Of a stretch of DNA of 48,730 nt, positions 34,599 to 43,288 are shown piece after piece; position 1 is the stretch's first letter, and each line of letters begins with the position of its first letter. The translations under genes were made by a program, and so were the position numbers. Source of the stretch: Betaproteobacteria bacterium (lineage in GTDB: Bacteria > Pseudomonadota > Gammaproteobacteria > Burkholderiales > SG8-39); the NCBI GenBank assembly GCA_947467435.1, contig CANIIA010000011.1, positions 1-48,730 of the forward strand, read 5' to 3'. Below the pieces are notes generated by a model. It searched no databases, was not told the origin of the DNA, and saw nothing but the letters and a program-made list of their open reading frames with translations.

Positions 34599-35564
34599 TT
34601 AATCGATGGTAATTTTTGCGTCGCGAATCACTCGCCCATACCGGTCAGCGTCTGCCCGCATCAAGGCCAATAGCTGCTCGGGTGTGGAAGGCGATGCCTC
34701 GTGTCCCAATCGATCATACGCATCTCGCGCTTCTGCGGTGCTAAGGTAACGGCGCATTTCATTATTTAAGCGCGACACGATTTCGGGTGGCGTGCCGCGG
34801 GGCGCGAACATCGCAAACCAAACCGTCACCTCAAAGCCAGGAAAGCCCAACTCTTGCATACTCGGTACGTTGGGCATAAATCGCGAGCGTTCTAATGAAG
34901 TTGCCGCCAATACGCGCAAGCGACCATCCTTGATTGCCGGACCAACCACAACCAAATCAGCCATCATGGTCGATACGCGCGCACCCAACATATCGGGCAA
35001 GGCTTGTGAGTATCCTTTATAGGGGATGTGGACCAAATCGACGTTTTGTTGGCGTTTGAGAATTTCAAAACCCAAATGCGCTGCTGTGCCATTGCCATTG
35101 GTTGCATATGACATCGAACCGGGCTTCGCGCGCGCTGCGGCAAATAATTCTGCCACTGAGGTCACGGGCGAGGTATTGGGCACCACCACAAAAAACGGCA
35201 AACGCGATACCAAACCGACAGGTACAAAATCACGTTCTGCGTTAATCGGGGCTTTGGCACCCATCAAGGTAGGCGTAACCACCATGGTTGAAGCCGCACA
35301 TAAAAAAAGCGTGTAACCATCTGCGGGAGATTTCGCCGCCGCTTCTGCGCCAATCATGGTGTTACCACCGGGCCGTGCTTCAACGACAAACGATTGTCCG
35401 AGCGCTGTGCTCAGATGATTGGCCACTAAACGCGCGGCATTTTCTGCACCGGCACCAGGTGGAAACGGAATCAAAATACGTACGGGCCGTTGCGGCCAAG
35501 ACTGCGCATGCACACTGAAAGACAAACAACAAACGATGAGCCAAATGAAGCGGTACCAAGACAT
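34599..35564 (-). CDS. Bug/TctC family substrate-binding protein (second)
   Basis: A 321-residue periplasmic protein. ATG 35564 is chosen for its GGAGGAG Shine-Dalgarno 8 bases upstream and because it begins at the signal peptide (WLIVCCLSFSVHAQ). Mature hallmarks: WPQRPVRILIPFPPGAGAEN, ADGYTLFLCAASTM, VHIPYKGYSQALPDMLGARV and the C-terminal RFMPNVPSMQELGFPGFEV. No TctA/TctB genes are adjacent. It lies between a threonine aldolase gene and an NTF2-like gene on the same strand. Confidence 0.93.
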   Translation of the reverse strand: MSWYRFIWLIVCCLSFSVHAQSWPQRPVRILIPFPPGAGAENAARLVANHLSTALGQSFVVEARPGGNTMIGAEAAAKSPADGYTLFLCAASTMVVTPTLMGAKAPINAERDFVPVGLVSRLPFFVVVPNTSPVTSVAELFAAARAKPGSMSYATNGNGTAAHLGFEILKRQQNVDLVHIPYKGYSQALPDMLGARVSTMMADLVVVGPAIKDGRLRVLAATSLERSRFMPNVPSMQELGFPGFEVTVWFAMFAPRGTPPEIVSRLNNEMRRYLSTAEARDAYDRLGHEASPSTPEQLLALMRADADRYGRVIRDAKITID

Positions 35565-35613
35565 CGTTGCATCTCCTCCAAATTTTTTTAATTTATTTAG
35601 ACAGCCAACTACA

Positions 35614-36633
35614 TCAGCAAAAAAAGCCTCGAAAGCCATCAATCGCGCGATCAATACCATGACGATCAATATCTAAGTGCGTCACCAAGCGAAGACGAGC
35701 ACCAGGCAAAATCAGCACACCAACCTCGGCTAGGTGCGCTGCAAGGGCATGACATTGCTCGGCCGGAACATGCACAAACACCATATTGGTTTGCACTGGC
35801 TCTACGCGTACGCCTGGCAACGCATCGAGCGCCGCAGCAAGATGCGCAGCGTTGGCATGATCTTCTGCTAAGCGTTCGACATGATGCGACAACGCATACA
35901 ATCCAGCTGCGGCAAGCACCCCCGCCTGTCGCATACCGCCGCCGAGCATTTTGCGTAAACGCCGTGCGCGATGAATGAACTGTTCATCACCAAGCAATAC
36001 GCTCCCCGCTGGTGTGCCCAAGCCTTTGGATAAGCACACCGATACGGAGTCAAAGCCAGCGCAAAGCACATTCACTGGTTGGTTTAGCGCAGTGGAGGCA
36101 TTAAAAATTCGGGCGCCATCAAGGTGTGTACGCAAACCACGACTCTGCGCCAAACGCGTCGCTGCCTGGGTGTATTGCGTCGAAAGCACCTTACCGCCGA
36201 TGGTATTTTCTAAGGCCAATAAGCGCGTGATGGCAAAATGCGCATCATCCGGTTTGATGGCCGATTCAATCGCCGCGAGATCTAGGCTTCCATCGGGCGC
36301 GTTGGCAATGGGTTGTGGTTGAATCGAGCCTAATACCGCAGCACCACCACCCTCATAACGGTAGGTATGCGCCTCTTGCCCAACAATAAACTCATCGCCA
36401 CGCTGACAGTGACTCATGAGCGCCGCCAAATTGGCTTGGGTTCCAGACGGAAAAAACAACCCAGCGGCAAAACCAAACTGCGCAGCCAGTTGGGACTGCA
36501 GCGCATTGACGCTCGGATCATCACCAAACACATCATCCCCAACGTCAGCTGCCGCCATCGCCGCGCGCATACCTGACACCGGTCGAGTGACGGTATCGCT
36601 ACGTAGATCAACACATTCAGAATAGGGGCGCAT
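35614..36633 (-). CDS. ltaE: Low-specificity L-threonine aldolase family protein
   Basis: A 339-residue PLP enzyme. The start MRPYSECVDLRSDTVTRP at 36633 is standard for the family. GDDVFGDDPSVNAL, PSGTQANLAALMSHC, THLDGARIFNAS (with the PLP-binding Asp) and the Schiff-base Lys in VCLSKGLGTPAGSVL are intact. It cleaves L-threonine or allo-threonine to glycine and acetaldehyde; related enzymes act on other beta-hydroxy amino acids. The gene diverges from the nucleotidase gene with only 17 bases between the two start codons. Confidence 0.88.
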   Translation of the reverse strand: MRPYSECVDLRSDTVTRPVSGMRAAMAAADVGDDVFGDDPSVNALQSQLAAQFGFAAGLFFPSGTQANLAALMSHCQRGDEFIVGQEAHTYRYEGGGAAVLGSIQPQPIANAPDGSLDLAAIESAIKPDDAHFAITRLLALENTIGGKVLSTQYTQAATRLAQSRGLRTHLDGARIFNASTALNQPVNVLCAGFDSVSVCLSKGLGTPAGSVLLGDEQFIHRARRLRKMLGGGMRQAGVLAAAGLYALSHHVERLAEDHANAAHLAAALDALPGVRVEPVQTNMVFVHVPAEQCHALAAHLAEVGVLILPGARLRLVTHLDIDRHGIDRAIDGFRGFFC

Positions 36634-36650
36634 CAGGCTAAACTTAACAT

Positions 36651-37250
36651 ATGACACAGCCCAATAGCACACCAAGAAAATTTGTTCTCGGCGTAGACCT
36701 CGATGGTGTGGTCGCCGACTTTACTGCCGGCTTACGTCCGATCGCAGCCGAGTGGTTGGGTGTTGCACAAGAATCACTACCGACCGAGGTCAGTTGGGGA
36801 TTTCTTGAATGGCAGTTAGAACGCGCTGGTGGCTATGAAGCCCTGCATCGACATGCGGTTAAAGAACGCGATCTATTTGCGCATCTACCCCCGATGGCCG
36901 GTGCACCTGCAGCGTTACGTCGACTATCGACGCACGACATTCGTATCCGCATTATTACCCATCGCTTGTATATCCCATGGTTTCATCGTGAAGCCATCCG
37001 TCAGACCGCAGACTGGCTTGAGCAACATGGCATTCCATACTGGGATTTATGCTTTATGCGAGACAAAGCGGCGGTGGGTGCCGATCTCTACCTAGAAGAC
37101 AGCCCAAATAACATCGCCGCACTACGTGCTGAAGGACATGACGTGATTGTTGTGGGCAACTCAACCAATCGCGACATACCAGGCCCACGTGCCGAAGACT
37201 GGGGCGCCATTGAACGCATGGTGATGGCGCGCTTATCCGCAGCGCGCTAA
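36651..37250 (+). CDS. 5'(3')-deoxyribonucleotidase-like HAD phosphatase (NT5C family)
   Basis: A 199-residue HAD-superfamily hydrolase. Motif I is GVDLDGVVADF (about 13-23) with the nucleophile and acid Asp, motif II is IRIITHRLY, and motif IV is DLYLEDSPNNIAAL, with the metal-binding Asp. This matches the NT5C type that removes phosphate from deoxynucleotides, though bacterial members vary in substrate. It is monocistronic, divergent from the threonine aldolase and convergent with a Bug gene 8 bases downstream. Confidence 0.82.
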   Translation: MTQPNSTPRKFVLGVDLDGVVADFTAGLRPIAAEWLGVAQESLPTEVSWGFLEWQLERAGGYEALHRHAVKERDLFAHLPPMAGAPAALRRLSTHDIRIRIITHRLYIPWFHREAIRQTADWLEQHGIPYWDLCFMRDKAAVGADLYLEDSPNNIAALRAEGHDVIVVGNSTNRDIPGPRAEDWGAIERMVMARLSAAR

Positions 37251-37258
37251 ACGCTGAT

Positions 37259-38239
37259 TTAATCCAGACGAATATTGGCGCGACGCGCGATCTCGGACCA
37301 CTTACTGACTTCAGCGCGCACAAACGTTTCAAATTCGCGAGGGCCACGCGCATCAGGAATCGTGCCACGCGAGACGAGTTTTTCTTGCATGCTTGGATCG
37401 TGTAACGACTTACGTACATCGGCTCCAATCCGCTCAACCAGATCCCGTGGCGTTGCACTCGGCACGACCAAGCCACCCCACCCGTTTCCTTCAAAACCCG
37501 GAAAGCCCGATTCAGCGACGGTGGGCACATCCGGCAACTGCGGCACACGCGTCAATGTGGTCATTGCTAAGGGGCGAATTTTTCCGCCTCTGATATGCGG
37601 TAGAGCAGAAGCTAAGCTATCCACCATCAGGCCAATTTGACCACCCAATAAATCCTGCATGGCAGGGCCACTGCCTTTGTAAGGTACACCGGTGAGCGTC
37701 ACACCAGCACGCAGCTGAAACAACTCTCCAGTCAGGTGTTGTGAAGTACCCGTACCTGCGTACGCCCAATTCAAACTCGCGGGGGATTTTTTTGCCGCCT
37801 CCAACATCTCGCGTAAGTTCAGATACGGAACACTCGGATGTGCAACCCACATCAGCGGCACAATAAATACACCACCGACCATCGAAAAATCACGAACGGG
37901 ATCGTACGGTAGCTTGTTGTATAAGCCCGGATTAGCACCGATCGTGCCGCTCGTACCAAAGGTCAGCGTGTAACCATCGGGCGCGACATCGCGTCCTGCA
38001 AGCATGCCTGGAATGCCACCACCGCCACCGCGATTATCGACCACCACGGATTGTCCCCACTGTCGACTGAGTGACTCCGCCAATAAACGGGCCACAATGT
38101 CGGTGGCTTGTCCCGGCGGAAACGGCACAATCATCCGCACAGGTTTGTTCGGCCAACTTTGCGCAAAGGCTTGTAACACGCAGCCGAACAAAAGAACCGC
38201 CACGAACACCGATCGCAACAAAGGTCGTTGGCTACGCAT
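37259..38239 (-). CDS. Bug/TctC family substrate-binding protein (third)
   Basis: A 326-residue periplasmic protein. ATG 38239 has CGGAG 5 bases upstream and is preferred over a GTG two codons earlier. Signal peptide SVFVAVLLFGCVLQAFAQ, then WPNKPVRMIVPFPPGQATDI, DGYTLTFGTSGTIGANP, GVPYKGSGPAMQDLLGG and the family C-terminus. It stands alone, between convergent nucleotidase and the kor operon. Ligand unknown. Confidence 0.93.
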   Translation of the reverse strand: MRSQRPLLRSVFVAVLLFGCVLQAFAQSWPNKPVRMIVPFPPGQATDIVARLLAESLSRQWGQSVVVDNRGGGGGIPGMLAGRDVAPDGYTLTFGTSGTIGANPGLYNKLPYDPVRDFSMVGGVFIVPLMWVAHPSVPYLNLREMLEAAKKSPASLNWAYAGTGTSQHLTGELFQLRAGVTLTGVPYKGSGPAMQDLLGGQIGLMVDSLASALPHIRGGKIRPLAMTTLTRVPQLPDVPTVAESGFPGFEGNGWGGLVVPSATPRDLVERIGADVRKSLHDPSMQEKLVSRGTIPDARGPREFETFVRAEVSKWSEIARRANIRLD

Positions 38240-38259
38240 CGTCACTCCGAAAATTGAGA

Positions 38260-38281
38260 AGAACGATCAGATAATCGTTCT
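38260..38281. promoter_or_regulatory. Perfect inverted repeat between korB and the third Bug gene
   Basis: AGAACGAT-CAGATA-ATCGTTCT is a perfect 8-bp inverted repeat with a 6-base spacer, 20 bases upstream of the Bug start. It could be an operator for the Bug gene or a weak terminator for the kor operon on the same strand; a downstream T-rich stretch is only modest. Confidence 0.4.
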
Positions 38282-38311
38282 GCACACCACGCCTCGCTTC
38301 GCCTAAAACAC

Positions 38312-39367
38312 TTAGCGTAGCGCAGCGTTTACACGCGCTAAGGCCTGAGACCCCGGACACAGTTGTGTGGCATTTAATTGATTCAGCGGCGTATCAACAG
38401 TATTGAGATGCGTGTGCATATCGGCTGAGGATTCGTTGACATACAACAAGCCAGTCACCACCTCACCTTGCGCTTGATGCTGTTGGATAAAGTTCATTGC
38501 ACCAATTTTATCGGTGGCGTCGTAATCGGCATTGACCTTTTTTAAGCGCAAAACCGTGCCATCGTGCTGAGTGACCGTCACCACTTCACCTTCGGGATAA
38601 TCCACCGTAATGGGATCACGCGTTGTAATAAAGTCGATGCGATTGACCGCTTCGTTATGGGCACGTACGTAATCGTAGCTCTTAGTGCTTCCGGCATGAT
38701 TATTAAAGGCAACGCACGGACTGATCACGTCGATAAACGCAGCGCCTTGATGCGCAATCGCTGCTTTGATCAACGGCACTAATTGTTTTTTGTCGCCTGA
38801 AAAACCACGTGCGACAAAACTCGCGCCCATGATCAAGGCCAATGATACGGTGTCGACAGGCGCATCCGAATTCACTACACCGCGCTTCGATTTAGATCCT
38901 TGATCGGCGGTGGCAGAGAATTGACCTTTGGTTAACCCATACACCCCGTTGTTTTCTAGGATGTACACCATGTTGACACCACGACGCATCACATGAGCAA
39001 ACTGACCCAAACCAATCGAAGCCGAGTCACCATCGCCTGAAACCCCTAAATACAACAAATCGCGATTCGCTAAATTTGCACCCGTCAGTACGGAGGGCAT
39101 GCGTCCATGTACCGTATTAAATCCGTGCGAATTTCCTAAAAAATAATCCGGTGTTTTGGAACTACAGCCAATGCCAGAGAGTTTCGCCACACGATGCGGC
39201 TCAATATCCATTTCCCAACATGCCTGAATAATGGCGGCAGAAATCGAGTCATGCCCACAACCCGCGCACAGCGTTGAGATTTTTCCTTCGTAGTCTCGAC
39301 GGGTGTAGCCCAACGTATTGGTCGGCAACGTTGGATGATGGAGCTTCGGTTTAGCGAGATAGGTCAT
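38312..39367 (-). CDS. korB: 2-oxoglutarate:ferredoxin oxidoreductase beta subunit
   Basis: A 351-residue thiamine-diphosphate subunit of a 2-oxoacid:ferredoxin oxidoreductase. The [4Fe-4S] ligands are in CAGCGHDS (near residue 35) and GIGCSSKT, with further Cys in SPCVAFNNHAG. The TPP/Mg motif is GVSGDGDSASIGLGQ through ENNGVYGLTKGQFSAT. It lacks any 2-oxoglutarate-specific proof from sequence; pyruvate or another 2-oxoacid is possible. It follows korA by 52 bases. Confidence 0.9.
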   Translation of the reverse strand: MTYLAKPKLHHPTLPTNTLGYTRRDYEGKISTLCAGCGHDSISAAIIQACWEMDIEPHRVAKLSGIGCSSKTPDYFLGNSHGFNTVHGRMPSVLTGANLANRDLLYLGVSGDGDSASIGLGQFAHVMRRGVNMVYILENNGVYGLTKGQFSATADQGSKSKRGVVNSDAPVDTVSLALIMGASFVARGFSGDKKQLVPLIKAAIAHQGAAFIDVISPCVAFNNHAGSTKSYDYVRAHNEAVNRIDFITTRDPITVDYPEGEVVTVTQHDGTVLRLKKVNADYDATDKIGAMNFIQQHQAQGEVVTGLLYVNESSADMHTHLNTVDTPLNQLNATQLCPGSQALARVNAALR

Positions 39368-39419
39368 TAGATTCGTTCACTCGTATGCATTAGCGATAAC
39401 GGCAATCAACGATAATTAG

Positions 39420-41273
39420 TCAGGCGACTTTACCCTTTTTGATCGGCGTCACCTTCATCAGTCGTACTTGCTCAGCAACTTCATGGGTAATAAAACGCGC
39501 AGTGATGGGGGTACCATCAAAATGCAAAATCGGCATCACTCGTGCTGGATCAACTTGCAACTCATTGACGATCATGGAACGTAATTGTGCATCTCGATTT
39601 TGCTCAATGACAAAGCACTGGCTGTGGTCGGCAATAAATTCAGACACACTTTCCGGAAACGGAAACGCCTGCAAGCGCATCGCATCGACATGAATCCCTT
39701 GTGCTTCTAAGGTCACCAACGCTTCTTGCATCGCGGGACTGGTCGAGCCGTAATAAATCACGCCAAACGAAGTTTTCTGTTTAGCCTGATGCACGATCGG
39801 CTGCGGCACCAAGTTTTTAGCGGTTTCAAATTTGCGTAATAGCCGCTGGACGTTGTACACATAATCTGGTCCCGCTTCGGAGTACATGGCATACGCATTT
39901 TTTGTTGTGCCTCGCGTGAAATACCCGCCCTTAGTGGCATGCGTGCCCGGATAGGTGCGATACGGAATCCCGTCGCCATCCACATCCAAGTAGCGTCCAA
40001 AATCGGTTCCCGCATCGAGCATCTCGCGCGTCATGATTTTGCCGCGGTCGTACGCATACTTGTCATCCCACTCAAACGGCGCGCACAACCGTTGATTCAT
40101 ACCGATATCTAGATCAGTCATCACAAACACCGGCGTTTGCAAGCGATCAGCCAAATCGAGCGCCGCAGCCGAATGAATAAAACATTCGGTTGGATCTTCT
40201 GGAAACAACAGCACATGTTTCGTATCGCCGTGCGACGCATAAGCACACGCAATGACATCGGCTTGTTGCGTCCGGGTGGGCATTCCGGTGGAAGGCCCAC
40301 CGCGTTGGACATTGATAATGGTCATTGGGATTTCCGCGAAGTAAGCTAACCCAATAAATTCCGTCATCAATGACACGCCAGGACCAGAGGTTGCGGTAAA
40401 TGCACGCGCACCATTCCAGCCTGCGCCCACCACAATACCAACGGAGGCGAGCTCATCCTCGCCTTGCACGATGGCGTATTTGTGTTTGCCTGAATCCGTC
40501 TCGACACGCAGCTTGGCGCAGTAACTCTGAAAAGCCTCGGCCACAGATGATGATGGTGTGATGGGATACCAAGCACATACGGATGCACCACCGTAGACCA
40601 TCCCTAGTGCAGCAGCACTATTCCCATCCGTAAAAATCTTATCGCCGACATTGTTGGCCTTACGCACACGTATGCCCAAGGGATGCGGTAGATGCGCTGT
40701 TGCGTAATCTCGACCGAGCGCTAAGGCTTGCACGTTGGAAGCGAGTAGCTTTTCTTTGCCTTTGTATTGCTCGCTAAATAATTTCTCAATGGCCGCTGGA
40801 TCAATTTCGAGCAAAACAGACAGCGCACCTAAGTAAATAATGTTCTTAAATAACTGGCGCTGGCGGGGGTCGGTGTAATTGTTGTTGCATATTTCAGTGA
40901 GTGGCATACCGATGATCGTAATGTCATCACGAAACTTCGACGCCGGCATGGGCTTGGTGTTGTCGTAGAACAAATATCCACCGGGCTCGATTTCTTTGAC
41001 ATCGTTCGCCCAAGTTTGCGGATTCATCGCTACCATCATATCGATGCCCCCACGCCGACCAAGCCAACCTTGCTCACTCACACGCACTTCATACCAAGTG
41101 GGCAGGCCTTGAATATTTGACGGAAAAATATTGCGAGGACTGACCGGCACACCCATGCGTAAGATCGAACGAGCAAACAGTTCATTGGCAGAGGCCGAGC
41201 CCGAACCATTCACGTTGGCAAACTTAATGACAAAATCGTTGACCGCCTCAATTGGTTTTGCTCCAGCCATCAC
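39420..41273 (-). CDS. korA: 2-oxoglutarate:ferredoxin oxidoreductase alpha subunit (gamma-alpha fusion)
   Basis: A 617-residue fusion: an N-terminal gamma-type domain (about 1-190; NVNGSGSASANELFAR, QGWLGRRGGIDMMVAMNP) and the alpha pyrimidine-binding domain starting near residue 210, with CAWYPITPSSSVAEAF, TATSGPGVSLMTEF, NVQRGGPSTGMPTRTQQADV and a C-terminal transketolase-like domain. The two-subunit KorAB layout is like that of the Thauera enzyme that reduces ferredoxin for anaerobic aromatic degradation. It overlaps the upstream FAD/Fe-S gene (ATGA). Confidence 0.9.
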   Translation of the reverse strand: MMAGAKPIEAVNDFVIKFANVNGSGSASANELFARSILRMGVPVSPRNIFPSNIQGLPTWYEVRVSEQGWLGRRGGIDMMVAMNPQTWANDVKEIEPGGYLFYDNTKPMPASKFRDDITIIGMPLTEICNNNYTDPRQRQLFKNIIYLGALSVLLEIDPAAIEKLFSEQYKGKEKLLASNVQALALGRDYATAHLPHPLGIRVRKANNVGDKIFTDGNSAAALGMVYGGASVCAWYPITPSSSVAEAFQSYCAKLRVETDSGKHKYAIVQGEDELASVGIVVGAGWNGARAFTATSGPGVSLMTEFIGLAYFAEIPMTIINVQRGGPSTGMPTRTQQADVIACAYASHGDTKHVLLFPEDPTECFIHSAAALDLADRLQTPVFVMTDLDIGMNQRLCAPFEWDDKYAYDRGKIMTREMLDAGTDFGRYLDVDGDGIPYRTYPGTHATKGGYFTRGTTKNAYAMYSEAGPDYVYNVQRLLRKFETAKNLVPQPIVHQAKQKTSFGVIYYGSTSPAMQEALVTLEAQGIHVDAMRLQAFPFPESVSEFIADHSQCFVIEQNRDAQLRSMIVNELQVDPARVMPILHFDGTPITARFITHEVAEQVRLMKVTPIKKGKVA

Positions 41274-43129
41274 GCAGCCTTCCTGTGTTGATCTTTACCG
41301 CCATCACGACACTGCGGACCCGCATGCGTCATTTGCAATAAAAATTTCTGCATATCCCAAGCGCCGGTCGGACAACGTTCTGCACACAAACCACAGTGCA
41401 GACAGACGTCTTCGTCCTTGACCATCACGCGACCAGTTTTTAAATCGGTCGACACATACAGGTCTTGATCAGTACGTAACGCTGGGGCATGTAAACGCTG
41501 GCGCAAATCAGCTTCTTCACCATTTGCGGTAAAGGTAATGCAATCCATCGGACAAATGTCGACACAGGCATCGCACTCAATACAGGCTTCGGTCGTAAAG
41601 ACCGTTTGCACATCACAATTTAAGCAGCGCTGCGCCTCTTTAAATCCGGTGCTGGGGTCAAAACCCAGCTCCACTTCAACCTTGATGCTCTTTAGTGTTT
41701 TTTCGGCTGCAGCCCAAGGTACTTTGTTACGCGCATCCGCGGTGATGTCGTTGTCATAACTCCACTCATGGATACCCATTTTTTGGGAGATCAAATTGGT
41801 GAGCGGGCTCGGACGATCAGCGATATTTTCTCCGCTTAAAAACTTATCGATCGACACCGCTGCTTCGTGACCATGTGCAACCGCCCAAATAATGTTTTTA
41901 GGTCCAAATGCGGCGTCACCACCAAAGAAGACATTCTTGACGGTCGATTGATGCGTGACTTGATCGACCACCGGCATGCCCCATTGATCAAATTCAATCC
42001 CAGCCGCAGGCTCGATCCACGGAAAGGCGTTTTCTTGTCCGACGGCAATCAACACGTCATCGCACTCGACGAAGACATGCGGCTCGCCTGTTGGTACTAA
42101 ACGACGCTTACCTTTTGCATCAAATTCGGCGCTGACTTTTTCAAAGAACATACCGGTCAGCTGACCATTGGTGTGCTCAAAAGAGACGGGCACCATAAAA
42201 TTTAAGATGGGAATGCCCTCGTGCACCGCATCTTCTTTTTCCCAAGGGCTGGCTTTCATTTCTTCGTAGCCAGAACGCACAATCACTTTGACGTCCTCAC
42301 CGCCCAGACGTTTGGCCGACCGACAACAATCCATCGCCGTGTTGCCGCCACCTAACACAATCACGCGTCGTCCAACTTGATTGATGTGTCCAAACGACAC
42401 GGAGGACAGCCAATCAATGCCGATATGAATATGCTTGGCGGCTTCTTGACGACCAGGCAACACTAAATCGCGTCCGCGTGGTGCACCCGTACCAACAAAC
42501 ACCGCATCCCAACCGTCAGCAAGCACTGCTTGCATCGATTCAATTCGTTTGCCACCAATAAATTCCACACCCAAATCGAGGATGTAACCGACCTCTTCAT
42601 CGATCACCTCTTCGGGTAAGCGAAAACGCGGCACTTGCGTGCGCATAAACCCACCTGCCTTGGGATCTGCATCAAAGACCGTGACCGAATAACCCAACGG
42701 TGCTAAATCGCGCGCAACGGTTAACGAAGCAGGACCGGCCCCAATACATGCAATCCGTTTGCCGTTTTTCTTCTGTGCGGCTTTAGGCATACCCGCACGA
42801 ACAGCCGCTTGCGTTTTGTTATCTGCTGCGACGCGCTTTAAACGGCAAATTGCCACGGGTTCTGGCGTGGCGGCATTTTTTTCTTCAACGCGGCCTCGTC
42901 GACAAGCAGGCTCGCAAGGACGATCGCAGGTGCGACCTAAAATGCCGGGAAACACATTCGACTGCCAATTCACCAAGTACGCATCGGAGTAGCGCCCAGC
43001 GGCAATCAAACGAATGTATTCAGGTACAGGGGTGTGAGCTGGACAAGCCCACTGGCAATCGACAACTTTATGAAAGTAATCTGGTTTGCGAATATCGGTG
43101 GGCTGCAACACGCCTCCTAGGCAGATCAT
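41270..43129 (-). CDS. FAD-dependent oxidoreductase with N-terminal Fe-S and C-terminal ferredoxin domains (GltD-like)
   Basis: A 619-residue electron-transfer protein. The N-terminal GltD-type Fe-S domain has CQWACPAHTP and CDRPCEPACRRG. The FAD site is IACIGAGPASLTVA, the NAD(P)H site is VIVLGGGNTAMDCC and the C-terminus has two [4Fe-4S] sets, CIECDACVDICPMDC and CLHCGLCAERCP. It would pass electrons between ferredoxin clusters and NAD(P), and its 4-base overlap with korA marks it as the partner of the oxidoreductase. Start is uncertain: ATG 43129 has no ribosome site, while an AGGAGG lies inside the first codons before a TTG at about 43108. Confidence 0.88.
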   Translation of the reverse strand: MICLGGVLQPTDIRKPDYFHKVVDCQWACPAHTPVPEYIRLIAAGRYSDAYLVNWQSNVFPGILGRTCDRPCEPACRRGRVEEKNAATPEPVAICRLKRVAADNKTQAAVRAGMPKAAQKKNGKRIACIGAGPASLTVARDLAPLGYSVTVFDADPKAGGFMRTQVPRFRLPEEVIDEEVGYILDLGVEFIGGKRIESMQAVLADGWDAVFVGTGAPRGRDLVLPGRQEAAKHIHIGIDWLSSVSFGHINQVGRRVIVLGGGNTAMDCCRSAKRLGGEDVKVIVRSGYEEMKASPWEKEDAVHEGIPILNFMVPVSFEHTNGQLTGMFFEKVSAEFDAKGKRRLVPTGEPHVFVECDDVLIAVGQENAFPWIEPAAGIEFDQWGMPVVDQVTHQSTVKNVFFGGDAAFGPKNIIWAVAHGHEAAVSIDKFLSGENIADRPSPLTNLISQKMGIHEWSYDNDITADARNKVPWAAAEKTLKSIKVEVELGFDPSTGFKEAQRCLNCDVQTVFTTEACIECDACVDICPMDCITFTANGEEADLRQRLHAPALRTDQDLYVSTDLKTGRVMVKDEDVCLHCGLCAERCPTGAWDMQKFLLQMTHAGPQCRDGGKDQHRKAA

Positions 43130-43142
43130 TTTATTTTGAAAT

Positions 43143-43164
43143 CGTTGTGCCTATCATCACAACG
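43143..43164. promoter_or_regulatory. Operator-like inverted repeat before the kor operon
   Basis: CGTTGTG-CCTATCAT-CACAACG is a perfect 7-bp inverted repeat with an 8-base spacer, 13 bases upstream of the ATG at 43129, in the 159-base gap after the sensor gene. It has the geometry of a dimeric regulator site. No regulator gene is adjacent. Confidence 0.45.
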
Positions 43165-43288
43165 GATCAACGCAGTTTACCCTGCACGCATAGCGATGCA
43201 AACAATCCGGTAGAACAAGCTTCGCGTGGTTGTGAACCAACCGATTTCGCTGCGGTGCATCAGAGCACCAAGCGCATGACACGACGCA

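Noticed and set aside
43130..43288. Remnant of a GGDEF or kinase output domain after the sensor gene
   Set aside because: Reading the gap in all frames on the minus strand gives no GGDEF-like or kinase-like motif; the frames there look non-coding.
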